Shown: positions 1 to 12,874, numbered from the stretch's first letter. The stretch: 64,000 nucleotides of DNA from Nageia nagi (GCA_050084985.1 JBITNC010000001.1:77500001-77564000), one strand, 5' to 3'. A program made the numbers and translations. The notes: a model not told the origin generated them from the sequence alone.

Positions 1-1901
1 TATTTATCCCCTTTAAAAATTAGAGATACCAAGGTGAAAAAATGCAATTTAAAAAATTAACACTAAAAATAATTTCCCCCCTTTTTTTAACACTTAGAAA
101 AAATTAGCTCCCTCACTTATACCTTAAAACTTTTTTAAAGATATATTTCAAGCAATTCATATTTTTATAAGTGTTAAAAATACACATTCCCCTTGTAACA
201 CTTAAAAAATATATTTGCTATAAAAAAATATTCCCCCTTAGCAAATTTACCATAGAGGAAAAAAGATTTTATCTTTAAGACTAAGGAAAAAAGATTTTAT
301 CTTCTAGACTAATGGAAAAAACATTTCACACTTAATTTTTCTTTCTCTTAAAAAAAACACCTCTTCATAAAGGTTAAAAAAAAACACCTCCATTCAACAC
401 ATAGAGATAAAAAAATCCATTAATTTACTCTCCCTCATTTTGTAAAAAACATTTTTTTTACTTGAGGAAAAACAAAGAGAGTCAACCATCATTTGCAACA
501 ATTTAATTGTAAGAGGAAGCCCATACTCCATACCATAATCTCATTAAATCCTTATTAATGAAATAATGATAACCTTCTAAAACTTTTTCTTGTAAGCAAC
601 AAAAAGGTACCTTGTAAGCAACCAAAAACTAAATGACATGGAGTAATAAACAAAAATTGCTAAGCAAGGGAGGCTTCCAAGGGAGGGAGGGTGATATAGC
701 AAGGTCATAAGGATCACACAGGCCATGGAGAGGGGCTAAGGGCCAAGAGACCATACAAGCACCAAATCAGAGTTAAGGTGCATGACTGGCATGAGGCAAA
801 GTAGGAGGGACCAAGGGAGGCAACAAAGTAGGACCTGAAGTGTCACATGAAGAAAATGTAACAGATCTTTAATGGAAGAGGAAAAAAATATAGATGTACC
901 AAGGAAAGCTATGAGGGGGTAGTTAGGTTTCACCCTAAATAGGTTGAGGAAAGCCATAGGAAAATTGGTAAGGTTATTCTCATAAATACAAAAAAGGAGG
1001 GCAAGGGAGCTAGATAAGCCAAGCTCATCATAGGGTAGGTCTCATAGGGGTTAGTCCCCTTAAAAAGTTGGAAAAAAAAAAGCTAGCTAGAATGGGTCAT
1101 AGGGGGCATCCAAAATCCTAAATGGTGTTGGATTGCATATTTCAAAAAATACTATGTGTAGGTCATTGGCTAGGCCTCAAGGTGGTGCATTATACTACCT
1201 CGATTAGTCACAAGTAGTTTGGTGGTGCCTCCAAGTTGGAGGTGAGATGGAGGTGCTATCGATGGTGGGTGGGGCTGTAGCCTAACACTACTAGCAAGGT
1301 TGGGTTAGCTTGTCTCTCACCCTTTTTAAAAAAAATATTTGAATAAATATATTTAATATGTAAATATTTTTATAATACCCTCTATGAAAAAAAGGTCCAT
1401 TAAATTTTTTATTATCCTCCCTCATTTTTTTTAATATATTGAAAAGGATAATGAAGTTTCTTATTCTTTGTAAGGAAAAAAAAACTTTTACATTGTAAAA
1501 ATTATAAATGATTTTGTATTTTTTTTTGTAAACAATATGTTACTATAAATGTGTAAAAAAAATTGTAATTTTTTTGTACACTTTAAAAAAATTGCAATTT
1601 TAGTCAAGCTAAATGCTCCCAATAATATATTATTAGTACACTCTATTTTAGGTAAAATATTACAACTATCATAAAAAGTTAGTAGAAAATTGTAACAAAA
1701 ATATATTTTAAGAAATTTTTCTCAAAATAATTGCAACTAACACATAACAATGTTAGTAACTCATGAGGTAAAACAATAATCTTGAAAAGAGTAAATTATA
1801 CCTTCAAAAACTTTTTACCTCAACAAGAAATATGGGAGGAGAGGGTTGAACCTTCAAAGCAATATTGAGGAGGAGCCTCCACACCAAGCTCTGATACCAA
1901 A
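1..1901 (-). mobile_element. Leader of a minus-strand copia-type element, cut by the window edge
   Basis: No host gene is seen here. Read on the minus strand this is the untranslated leader downstream of the 5' LTR at 1902-2390. The order LTR, two bases, tRNA primer site, then leader shows the direction. Just inside the primer site it resembles the leader of copia-1: both carry a 'tgttgaggtaaa' stretch followed by 'gaaggtataa'. The interval 650-1310 is purine-rich on the plus strand (pyrimidine-rich in the element) and less AT-rich than its surroundings. Gag and pol would lie left of the window. No open frame of note is present. Confidence 0.7.
1888..1899 (-). other. Primer binding site, tRNA-iMet type
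   Basis: The minus strand reads TGGTATCAGAGC, the usual initiator-methionine tRNA primer site of plant LTR retrotransposons. It lies two bases inside the LTR edge at 1902. This shows that the LTR is a 5' LTR and not a solo LTR. Confidence 0.9.
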
Positions 1902-2390
1902 TGAAGGAATAAAGAGTTAAACACTTAATTCCTATATTCCCAAGATGATATGAAAGATCTCTTAAACATAACACTCAAAGCATAAATACAATAGTCAATA
2001 TCACAAATTTGATACATATATAAAGTTGTTCCTCTCATATAAGAGAGTACATCCACTAACTATGATATTTCTTATTCACAAAGATAACTCTCTTACAAGA
2101 TCTCTTTATTCCTCTCCTAACACTAATCCTAGAGCATAACTTTCCTTCAACTTTTGGTGTATGATCTCAAGGGGAGGGCTCCCTTGGATCACCTTTTTAA
2201 CCATTGTACAAAAATAGGACATGCTTTAGCCTTTTACCCAAGGGGCATGCTCATGAGAAGGAGTGTAAGATAAGTTACTTTATCATATTCACTTAAATAC
2301 TTAAGGTATCTAAGGATACCTTTAAGTATTGGTGAATTTACAAAGAAGAATATTATAAAACCTTACAATAATGCATTATACATTCCAACA
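1902..2390 (-). repeat. 5' LTR, copia-1 family, minus strand
   Basis: About 489 bp. On the minus strand it starts TGTTGGAATG, like the LTRs at 12374, 21018 and 24462, and shares with them the start, the TTGATACCTTAAGTATT-like part and the 'catgagcatgcccctt' part. It ends ...TTCA next to the primer site. Compared with the other three copies it lacks the roughly 25 bases that carry the TATAAATAG box (near 2170-2190), so it probably has no core promoter. The far end of the element is outside the window, so its target duplication cannot be checked. Confidence 0.85.
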
Positions 2391-3389
2391 TATATTAGAT
2401 CATTATATTCTATAATCATGTTATATTATTATTATGGTCCACTTTAATATCTCATGTGTGTTTTCCTCTTTATTTATGCAAGGTACGCTAGCATTGATGC
2501 TAGCTTCTAGGTGTGCAATATGGTGGATCACTTTCCTATAATTGGGTGGGGGGGGGGGGGAGATATCACATGTGATCATTATTAGATCTTCTCTTGATAT
2601 GCCCTAATCTTCTAAGGTATTCATCAACATTGACTATTGGAAGATATTTGATATTACATGAGCTCTATCATTATTTTATTCACTATTATATGCTAGACTA
2701 GGCTTGCCATTTTATTATTCTAATTTGGATATTGGTTGTGAAGCTTTCTCTACAAAAGGCTTAGCATTCATGCTTCCATTATCATCCACACTACTATTTG
2801 AAGCTTAATGTCTATGTTACTATTAGTGTTCATGTTGTTGTTAGCATATGTGCTATGGTTTTAGATTGCATTCATTGGAGGGATTTACATATCAAGATCA
2901 TTCTTTCTCAATAAGTCAAAGTATGTGCATGTGATTATTCATCCAAATAAGGTGAAAAGTATATTCTCTTTTATTTCTCTCCCATAGTTTATAGATTTTA
3001 CCCAATATCTAGGGTATTATTTATTTCCATTACATCTTTATTGTCCATAGCTATTACTAATTATTATTACAATGTTACATTACTATGTTATTTCCTTATT
3101 TATCTTTAAATGTAATGTGCATTATAGAATGTGAATATTTTGCATTCAACATGTTCTCAATATGTAATTCACAAATCACCATACTTTATTCTCTTTTTTA
3201 TTATTTTTCCTAAATAAGAGTAGTTGATTTCTTAAATTTTAACTCATATTCACCTAATAATATCCAATTAGATTTTCTTTATCATGATTATTAGTATTTA
3301 GTTTTTATTAGGAGGGAATTTACTAAAAAATTGATTCTAAAAAGAAAACTTAGTCTTACTTAATGGTGCCAATAATGATTTTTACCATA
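2391..3389. other. Gene-free AT-rich stretch
   Basis: No coding region recognised. It holds a run of 13 G at 2548-2560 followed by the 12-bp palindrome ATCACATGTGAT near 2565-2576. It may be the 3' part of the gypsy remnant to its right, but no LTR edge was found. Confidence 0.4.
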
Positions 3390-3885
3390 AGGTTTTTCTT
3401 TTTCAATTTTGGTAAGGAATATATTTCTTCAACTTAATTCCATATATATAGCCTTGAAAAATTCTTTCATTAATATCGTTAATCAAATTATATCTTAACC
3501 TTTAATACTTTTAATCACAAAGGATCCTAACAAATGAATCTTGAATTTTCCTAACTTATATTTGTATCAATTATCACATCATAATACTCAATTTTCATCT
3601 AAAAATATTGTACGATTTATATGGTAATCATGCTAATATTTCTAGTGATTCTTCTCTTGGGATTGACTATAAATAATTAGGCATCTTTTTTCATCAAGTT
3701 GATTAATGGTAATTAGTTATTATTATAAGAATTCATTGTTGCCAAATCTAATTTCTAATATGATTCTCAATGTTGGGACCATAAATTCAACTTGGAATGT
3801 GGCTTCAATTCTATGTACTAGCTCATATGGAGTTCTCTTATTTATTTAATTATATGCGGTATGCTAAGCCTATAAAGTTATTGAT
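3390..3885 (-). pseudogene. Ty3/gypsy integrase C-terminal fragment
   Basis: Minus-strand reading across several frames recovers the tail of a Tat-type gypsy integrase. It shows the 'PYELV...E' segment, then 'VEFMVPTLRI', then 'LDEKR', 'HDYHIN', and a 'GKFKIHLLGSFVI' stretch matching the family's 'GKxxxHWLGPFxI'. Several stops and frame shifts are present, so it is dead. The catalytic core is missing: similarity stops near 3885, where the PPR cluster starts. No LTR could be attached to it. Confidence 0.6.
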
Positions 3886-3889
3886 AACT

Positions 3890-6800
3890 TATCTTCTAAG
3901 TATGTTTTGAACTTCATTATCAAAATGCCCATAAAACTTGAATTGGGTGTATGGATGTGTCAATTTGGTTCTTGTAGATCTTATAAGAATGTAGGAATAG
4001 AGAATCTTATAGTAATAATCATTTTTTTTATTAAAGCCTAATTATGTTGCATATTATATTTTGCTTTCAAATATTTATGCTAAAGTGGAAAATTGCATTT
4101 AAAATATGAAGAATATTCTTATAGAGTTGATTATTGATGATACAAAGTAATGCAAGATATATAGAGTCTTGCACAATGATCTAATGCATTCTTTTAGTTA
4201 GGGAGTAAATCATGTTCATTTTTTTGAAAAAGAATTTTTAGTAAATATTTATACAAATAGATAATATTGTTGATGGCTACAATAAGGATACCCTTAAACA
4301 CTTTGATTTGATGATGCACTTGAGAACTAACTCTAACAAAATAACCTTTGCATGTGTTTGGATTGCATGCAACAAGTAGGTCTAGTGGATGAGGGCTATA
4401 AATACTTTAATAAAATGAGTGAATATTATTGCATTATCATTGGGATGAATCATTATACATGCAATTGTTAACCTTCTTGGTTTTGCAAACAAAATTTCAT
4501 GGACTATAAATCATGCAATAATTATTTTACAAGATGCATGATGTAGAAATAATTTTATGGAATGCAAATGATTATAGGATATGCATTTTATGGTTACACA
4601 AAGAATTCCTTTAAACTCTTCAATTTGATGAAGCACTAAGGAACCAACCCTTTATATGTGTTCTGCTTGTAAAAGGGCATGTAGGTCTAATGGATGAAGA
4701 CTATAAATAATTTAATATTAGGAATGACTCTTATTGCATTATTATTAGGATGAATAATCATACATGCATTGTTGACCTTCCTGGCCATTGAAAAATAATT
4801 TCATGGACTACAAATGATGTAAAACTCTTTTGAAAACATGCATGATGCAAACATAGTTTCATGGATTTTAAATGATTGGAGGATATGTAATTCATGAATA
4901 CACTAAGGATGCCTAAACTCTTTGATATGATGAAGCAATTGGGATCATACCTAACAACATAACCTATGTATGTATTCTACTTGCATGCAACCATGCAGGT
5001 CTAGTGGATGAAGGATGAAAAGTACCAAGAATCATTTTACAAGATGCATGATGCAAATATAATTTTATGGACTATAAATGATTAGAGTATATGCAATTCA
5101 TGGCTATAATAAGGATTCCCTTAAACTCTTTAATTTGATGAATCACTTGGTAATTAACCCTAATAAGTATATATTCTACTTATAGTAGATGAGGTTTATA
5201 AATACTTTAATAGCATGAGTGACTATTATTTCATTATTATTAGGATGAATCACTATACATGTATTGCTGACCTTCTTGGTCATGTAAGCTATCTTGAGGA
5301 AGCTTCAATCTTCATTACCAAATTCCTATAAAAGCTAAATTAGGTGTGTGGATGTGTCTACTTGGTGCTTGTAGATCACATAAGAATGTAGGAATAGAGG
5401 AATTTATAGCAACAATCATTTTTTTGTTGGAGTCTAAATATGATGCATGTTATATTCTTCTTTTAAATATTTATGTTAAAGTGGGAAATTGTATTTCAAA
5501 CATGGAGAATGTTCTTGTGTAGATTATTGGTGATACAAAGTAATGCAAGATCTAAAGAGTCTTACATAATGACATGTTGCATGTTTTCAAGTAGAAAAGA
5601 AACCATGTTGTATTTTAGATTTTAGTAAAATTTTGTTAATAAATAACTATAAAAATAGACAATATTATTAATGGCTACAATGAGGATGCCCTTAAACTCT
5701 TTGATTTAGTGAAGCACTTGGGAACTAACTCAAATGACATAATCTTTGTATATTTCTTACATTATTCCTAGGATGACTCATTATATATGCATTGTTGACC
5801 TTCTTGGTGGTGCAAGATATCTCGAGGAAGCTTTGAACTTCATTATCAATATACCCATAAAACTTAAATTATGTGTTTGGATGTGTCTTCTTGTACTTGT
5901 AGATCACATAATAATTTATGTATAGGGGAGTTTATTGCAATAATATTTATTTTGAGGGATCCTAACAATGCTCCATATTATGTTCTTCTTTTAAATATTT
6001 ATGCTGAAGTAAGTAGCTAGGATAATTTTCAAATAGTAAGGATATTTTTTTTAGATATTATTTAAAATATTTATGATGAAGTAGGTAGCTTTGATAATAT
6101 TCAAAGTGTAAGGATATTTATGATAGATAAAGGAATCAAGAATATACCTTGATATAGTTGGGTTGAAGTTTATAAAATGGTACATGATTTTCTTGTAGGA
6201 GACATATCACACCCATAAACATAGGAGATATTAGAAAAATTGGATAAATAATTGAGCGAGAGAAGGGAACACAATATATTCCAAATATAATACATGTTCT
6301 ATGTGATATAGAGGTTGATGATAAATAATTCTTCTTTTCCAACATAATAAAATGTTGTAAATTGCATTTGGATTGTTAAAGATTCCCCTTGGAACCATTT
6401 TTAGAGCTATGAAGAATATTTGAGTATGTAATGACTTCCACACTACAACCACATTTATCTCCAATATTATTGCAAGGGATATTGTGCCACCATGGGAGTT
6501 TTAGAAGAAGGTTATAAAAATGCATCAAATAATATTTGAAAATGGTTTTTAATCAAATGTTATTATTGTAAGTATGCTAGTAGAGATGGATGCAAAATGT
6601 GGAACCAACCCTAATATCATAACCTTTGTATGTGTTCTACTTGCATGCAACTATGTAGGTATAATGGAGGAGGAATATAAATAGTATAATAAAATGATAG
6701 AATATTATTGTATTATTCATGGGATGAATCAATATGCATGCATTGTTAAACTTCTTATTCATGTAGGCTATATATATTGAGGAGGTTTAAACTTCATTGG

Positions 6801-6990
6801 AAAAATACCCATAAAAATTGAATTAGGTGAGTTAATGTGTCTACTTGGTGATTGCAAATTAAATTTTATGGTTTTAAATGCCCTGATAGACATTGTTTGT
6901 AAAATATTAAATAATACATAAGGCACAAGAATTATTTTAGAAGACACATAATGGAAATACAATTTGATGGTATACAATAATTACATGACT
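3890..6990 (+). pseudogene. Cluster of decayed PPR-DYW gene fragments
   Basis: Repeated pieces of the C-terminal half of a plant pentatricopeptide-repeat protein, a family that acts in organelle RNA editing and processing. Legible pieces are 'NNITYVCILLACNHAGLVDE' (4952-5014), 'LGVWMCLLGACRSHKN' (about 5340-5395) and forms of 'INKMPIKPN'. The 'HYTC-VDLLG' segment recurs near 4450, 4750, 5256, 5780 and 6736, so about five or six partial copies follow one another. Every copy has stops and shifts. The start, N-terminal repeats and any targeting peptide are absent. The fragments repeat the same module instead of forming one long gene. No function is expected. Confidence 0.7.
5645..6486 (+). pseudogene. 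PPR module with E, E+ and partial DYW domain
   Basis: The most complete unit of the cluster. It runs from a last PPR motif through the E region ('LLNIYDEVG' type, about 6055-6090) into E+ ('NIPWYSWVEVYKMVHDFLVG', near 6140-6200) and then a DYW-like stretch. The cytidine-deaminase-like CxxCH motif survives as CNDFH at 6427-6441, with the second zinc-binding cysteine changed to phenylalanine. 'ISNIIARDIV' follows. The final DYW residues are not found. Several stops precede the motif, so this is a dead copy. The family assignment is firm; the original editing target cannot be known. Confidence 0.65.
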
Positions 6991-7040
6991 CACACAAAAT
7001 ATATTTTCTAAAAAGGCCCTAGGATGTTTTATTCCATACA

Positions 7041-7510
7041 TAATTTTCAAGTGTTAAACCCTAATAGACATGTATTTTTTAAAATATGGAAGAATACCTA
7101 CTGCATTGACATCTCTTCTCATCTTGCCTCACATATCCTCTCCTCTAACCAACTTTTCTATCCTCTCATAGCCCCTAAAACTTGAAAATAATTATCAAGT
7201 GTTAAGCACTAAATATATATTTTATAAAATATGGAAGAACACAATGCATAAATTTTTTTTGATAAGATACATACTGCATTGATGCCTCTGCTTGCCTCAC
7301 CTCTCCTCTTCTCTGCTCTACTCGCCTCTCCTCTGCTCTTCTAGGCCCTAAAACTCAAAAATAATTATCAATTGTTAAACCATAGACATGTATTCTATAA
7401 AATACAAAAGAATACAAGGCATAAAAAAATGTTTGAAAAGATTCTGATTGCATTGATGGCTCACCTTAGCTTGTCTCTCCTCTCCTCTATGTCTCATCTT
7501 GAAAAATCAA
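7041..7510. repeat. Three tandem units of about 150-170 bp
   Basis: Units start near 7041, 7187 and 7361. Each has a 'caagtgttaaac'-like start, a 'tataaaatatggaag'-like middle, 'ctgcattgatg' and a C/T-rich end with 'cctctcctct'. They are diverged and differ in length. No coding potential was recognised. Confidence 0.75.
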
Positions 7511-7537
7511 AAACATTAAAACTTTCCAAGTGCTTTC

Positions 7538-9520
7538 TTGATAATTTTTCAAACCATTAATAAGTTTAATATGGAATTTGGTAATGAATATTTCAAAAGT
7601 ATAAATCAAGAAAGCTCTACCAATTCTTCTAAAAATGAATCTAATAATGATGATCTTGATGTTATTCCTATAAATGTTAAATCTATTAAAGAACTAATGG
7701 ATCATACTAATAGAATGGAATATTTTGTTACTAACAGTGTTGAAGCTATTATGAATATTTTGAAAAAACATGAGCTATTAGAATTGGAGCCCAACACTTT
7801 AATTTTTTTGGATTCCCTATTTTAATATGAAAATGCAAGTTCATCAAAATAAATAATGTCTACCAATAAAATGAAGGATGTTGATGTCATGCATAACTAT
7901 TTGTATACCGTTCACACTATCAAAGCAAAACCTCATGATGTTCCCAAAATGGTACAATTCAAGGATAATACAATACATGATAATTATGTTTTATAACTTC
8001 AAATAGATCCTTTTGAATATTAAAAATTATGTAAGATTGATAACTATATGTATCATGATAACAGTAAGGTTGTTGTGACTGAATTTGAAAAAGTTGAAAG
8101 TGTGCATGTTTAAATTAATGCCTTAATCAATAGAGCTTATGAAAAGAAACATAATTAGACCTAAGAGGAGCATGAAATTAAAATTGATATTTTAATTGAG
8201 GTATAGGAGTTAGATACCTTTCAAAAACCCATCAATGATGAATAATTAGATTTCATGTTTGACCTCTTAGACAACATAGAGGAATAACAAACCAATAGAA
8301 TTGGTCTTTTTTTGAGACTAAAAGAAATAAAATTAAGGAAATCATCTCATGTTCTTACTAAATAACATTTAAATTCTCCATAAAATAACATTATTCCTCC
8401 ATAATCCCCACCACCATCCCTGAATACTAGTCAACCTATTAATCCATCTCATGTTTCCCAACCCATAATTTCACCCCAACCTCAATAACCCATTGTCCAA
8501 TCCTCTATTGCACAAACTGATCCTATGCCTCCACCTAATTCTAGTACTCAATTATATGAAAGACTTACAAAAATAGAATAAGCATTCTATAATAGTGATG
8601 ATGACTATTTCTTGCTTTGTCTGAAACATCCTTTGAGTGATAGAATTGTTTTTAGAGTTTATATTAAAAAAAAACATTATGTTCACAAAATTTAGTGGTT
8701 TATAAAATTAAAAAATGCATGTTAGAAAATTTCAAGAAGAAGCTATTGAATTTATCATGTCCATGATATGCTTGCAACATTATTTTCAAGTAGTTGAAGG
8801 ATGATGCATTGAAATGGTATTTTTCACTTTCTGACAAGAGCACTGGTAAATACGAAGATCTTATTTTATAATTCATTGCTAATTTTAAATACAATATTCA
8901 ATATCAGACTAAATTTTAGGATTTGTATATATTTAAGCAAGTGTGAGGATAATCTTTGATTTATTTTGTGAAAATATGGAAAAATGTTGCTAATAGAGTT
9001 ACTACTACTTAGTACTAAATAAGATTTAAAGGATACTTTTGTAAATTATTTATTACCTATTTTCAAATTAGAGGTGCTTGATCACGATGATATTTCTTTG
9101 GGTAAAATGATTGATAATTTGTTTAAAAAAGATCCTTGCATCTTACAAAATTATAAAGAATTCTAGAAGGTCAACAACCCAAAGGTAAAAACTTCTCCAT
9201 CTCCAACACAAGTAGCAACAATGATAAGTTTAGGTAAGTGGTATTTTCAACCTAAAAGAAAGTATACAAAGCTAAATGAAAGTGTTGATAGTATATTAAA
9301 TATCTTGTTAGATAAAGATCTCATTGAATTACCACTAATTGTTCAACATCATTGTCCAAATGGTGTTCCTAAAAATTATAGATTTGAGAAATTTTGCAAT
9401 TATCATATGATGTAAGGACACCTAACCAAAAATTGTAAGGATTTAATAAATATTATATAAGAATCATTGATCAAAATGCTATTCAAATAGATGATATCTA
9501 AAATAATAAGAGAGTGATAT
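7538..9520 (+). pseudogene. Ty3/gypsy (Tat-like) gag remnant
   Basis: Retrotransposon Gag, the particle protein, read over several frames. The retrotransposon-gag core is clear around 8797-9150 ('KDDALKWYFSLSDKS', 'FIANFKYNIQYQ', then 'LEVLDHDDISLGKMIDNLF'). After it come 'ESVDSILNILLDKDLIELP' and a zinc-knuckle-like 'FCNYHMM-GHLTKNC' at about 9390-9435, the arrangement seen in Tat-lineage gag proteins. Open stretches remain at 7538-7825 (95 codons) and 9221-9415, but stops are frequent elsewhere. No protease, reverse transcriptase, LTR or primer site was found with it, so it is an isolated fragment. Confidence 0.65.
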
Positions 9521-10415
9521 TGGTTATGTTCATCTTAACAATAGTTAGCTTGGCATCCTTACAAATCCTTTGCCAAGATCAAATCAACAACCTAGGGGAT
9601 GCATTAGAATGGTAAGTACACCAAATTATTTTCAATATTATTTTTCTAGTTGATGCAAGTTAGAACATCGTAAACAATCAGTCATAAAAGCTCAACAAGA
9701 TTCATCAAGAAATGGTAATACCAAATTTCAATGAATAAGGAGCACTAACATTGGAAACAACTATTTGTACATCACTAACCTTGTACGTTTGACACTTAAA
9801 CTAGTCCCAATTTTTGTATGTGTATCATCCAACTATAGGTGGGTTCCAAATTCCACCTAGGTACATTGTATCATTGGTTAAATTTGAAAAATCAAAATAC
9901 ACCATTTATTATAGTGTATTTTTATGTTTTTCCATTTTTTTGTATTTTTACATATTTTTTGATTTTTGTGCATGCTTTGTTATGTTGTTGGGTTAGTAAT
10001 CTTCAAGTTGTCAATAGATGTTTCTTTGAATTTTACAAAATTTGACATCATGGAATTCGTAATTCTATTGCTACGATGTCCATGCCATGCATTTCTAAAG
10101 ACAAAAAAGAAAATAAAAATGCATCATGTTTCTATATTATTTATTTTAAAGCACTTTAGTTATACATTCTAAGGTTTTAGAATGATTTATTCAAAAAAAC
10201 TATGACATGTTGTTAATAGTAAAATTTTATGTCAAAATTGATTTTTCCATATTTAATTCATTTTCTATATTTGATTATGTATGTTGTGTATGTTTATGAT
10301 ATGTACTAACAAATTCCATTAAGATACAATTAAATAAAATTCAAACTTAATTCATACATATACAACCATAAACCAAAATAACCATTCATATACATATATT
10401 AGAATAAAATGAACT

Positions 10416-10417
<2 letters not shown>
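9521..10417. other. Gene-free AT-rich stretch
   Basis: Only short overlapping open frames; nothing recognised. It may be the continuation of the gag remnant on its left, but no pol motif was legible. Confidence 0.4.

Positions 10418-10506
<89 letters not shown>
10418..10506. repeat. (CA)n microsatellite
   Basis: About 44 CA units with a single 'acc' interruption near 10482. It lies just past the end of the minus-strand PMD/coiled-coil pseudogene. Confidence 0.98.
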
Positions 10507-10514
10507 AAGTATCA

Positions 10515-12265
10515 TGAGTGGTTCCCCTTGCTACCACTCTTTACCCTATGGCTCTTATGAGCCTCACTATCTATAGACATCCCTAGAAAACCTATAAGGC
10601 CATTACCCATGATCTCATTAGTTTCCAAGAGTGCCTTGGCCTTCCCATATTTCTCCTTAAGATCCTTAATTTCTTGATGCAACTTCTAGTTCATCTCCAT
10701 CTGCTTAGACATAAAATCCCAAGACTCATTTGGATGTAGCATGGATAGTTGTTGTGTCTTCCTTTTCTTGTACCTTTTAAGGAAAATAATTTAAGCATCC
10801 TGCTCCATTAGGGTGGTCTTGAATTTAGCCAACTTGGCCTTCGTAGGCCTAAACCTATCTACTTCAGCCTTCAAATGCTAAAGGGAAGCAACCTCCTCCT
10901 CAAGCATAGCTATCCTTGCTATTGTATCCTTTACAAACATAAATACAATTAACATTAATACATAAGCACATCAAAGAAACATAGAAACTATAATAAACTA
11001 AATTAAACTTAAAAAACCTGAAGGAACTAGTGGGATAACTTCCACAAGTAGGTCTATCCCAACTACCTAGGTCCCTTAAGCTGGGGGAATCTAAGGGGGT
11101 GGCTCCTCACCCCACATCTCTACATCCTCATAGGATGACTCCTTGATATCTACCTCCATCCTCCATACCTTGATACAACATCAGGACCAATGAAATAATT
11201 CTTTATTCATCCACCTCAGTAGGCTTCTCTCATGCACTCGTCCACATGGGAATCACTAATGCATCATAAGGTGCATTCACCTCATGTATCTATTGAATAT
11301 AGTATCTCACTTTTGCAAGAATATCCTATGTTAACTCAAACTGCTATAATACTCATCTAGGATAATAGGGATCTACTTGATTCTATTGTGTCTACAAAAA
11401 GCAATAGGTAATCTGATATACATCCTCATCCCATACATAGTCATGGTAAGCAACCCACTCAATATCATTGAATTGGAGGTCATCTACCTCTCTCCTTCAT
11501 GCCTCAATATCACATGGTGCTTGATAGTAACCAAGAATGGATACCCAACTATACATGGTAGGATCTGTGAGATCACCTCGCTACCTCTCCAACCCCATGG
11601 GCTTGAACATAAAAATGTGTTTGTATGCCCACAACTTGAAAGAGTTTCATGAGCCATAGTCACATTTGACTTTCCCATGATCACCATGTGGTGCAAATCA
11701 TGGTATAATTATGCAAGAATGCATGGCCTCTAAGCATATATAGTGCCTTTGGTATAAATATCATGAACTATCCACATCAATTTGAGTGCAAAAATAGGGT
11801 TTTTCTTGTTGGGACACAAGAATGTTGTAACAATGGAAGTCACTAGCAATCAAAGGTTCCTAAACATTAGATCATATTGGTAGGCTAAATGTAAATAAGC
11901 TTCCCGATGGTCCCAATCATGTTCCTTATTTCCCGTTAACATGTAGATAACCCCTCTCTTCCTACTGGCTTCCAATAGAGGCATGCAACACAAGTATACC
12001 CAAAATAGGCACATGCCAAATCTTGTATACATCCAATAGTATGATAATAATTTCACCAATTAGAAGGTGAAATATATTAGAGTCATCCTCCCAATGTTCT
12101 ACCAAATCCATCAACAAAGGAAAGTTAATCTGAATATGGTCTATAATGGCCATGTCATATAGTCTTGCCATCTCTAGCAACTCATTATCTTAGTTGGATT
12201 TAATCCAACCTTAAGCATTGTCTAAAGCCTTGAGCTTCATTGGACCAACTCGAATTAAATGCATG
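10515..12265 (-). pseudogene. Plant mobile domain (PMD) protein with coiled-coil tail, broken
   Basis: Minus-strand reading from about 12265 gives the N-terminal 'RVGPMKLKALDNA', then 'LVEHWEDDSNIFHLLIGEII' with 'LLDVYKI', the typical 'ERW...FHLPxGEMTITLxDV' signature of the PMD (aminotransferase-like) domain. Further on, around 11400-11490, come 'DDLQFNDIEWVAYHDYVWDE' and 'VYQIT', matching the later PMD part. After a probable intron (about 10938-11018) a charged coiled coil follows ('ARIAMLEEEVASL', 'KAEVDRF', 'HQEIKDLKEKYGKAKALLE'), broken by at least three stops. PMD proteins are either host regulators (MAIL1/MAIN type) or passengers of plant transposons; this copy shows neither clearly. 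At least one frame change lies near 12000. Confidence 0.55.
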
Positions 12266-12368
12266 CAATCTTACAACTAAAACAATATCAAAATTAATTA
12301 AATATCATTAAAAATATACAAAATGGAATATGATAATCAATTAGATAATTAAAATAAAATCTTATTCC

Positions 12369-12373
12369 CCTTT
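12369..12373. other. Target-site duplication of copia-1, left copy
   Basis: CCTTT directly before the 5' LTR. The same five bases directly follow the 3' LTR at 21517-21521, which fixes both ends of the element. Confidence 0.92.
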
Positions 12374-12872
12374 TGTTGGAATGTATAATGCATTATTGTA
12401 AAGGTTGTGTTAAATCTTCTATGTAAATTCACTAATACTTAAAGGTATAATTTGATACCTTAAGTATTTAAATGAATATGATAATGTAACTTGTCCTACA
12501 CTCCATGTCATGAGCATGCCCCTTGGTAAAAGGATGTACATGTCATGCTTTTGTACATTGGATAAAAGGGTGATCCAAAGAGGGATTTTGGCCTATAAAT
12601 AGAAGGCTCCTTATTTGTGATCACACACCTATTATGGAGTAAAGTTATGCTATAGAATAGTGGTTAGGAGAAAAGAATAGGAGGATTGTAAGAGTTCATA
12701 TTTGTTAAGAAGAAAGATCTAGTTAGTGGATGTACTCCTAGTTGGAGGAACCACTTACATCTTGTGTCACTTTATGAGATTATTTATGCTTGAGTTCTTA
12801 ATGTTTATTGAGTGAGCTTTCATGTTGATCTTGGTGGTTTAAGAATTTTTTTGTTATAATTCAATTCTCACA
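12374..12872 (+). repeat. 5' LTR of copia-1
   Basis: 499 bp, starts TGTTGGAATG and ends TTCTCACA (TG...CA). It carries a TATA box at 12594-12602. Confidence 0.93.
12594..12602 (+). promoter_or_regulatory. TATA box of the copia-1 5' LTR
   Basis: TATAAATAG, conserved at the same place in the 3' LTR (21239-21247) and the solo LTR (24682-24690). It should be the core promoter for the element's RNA. Confidence 0.7.
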
Positions 12873-12874
12873 TT

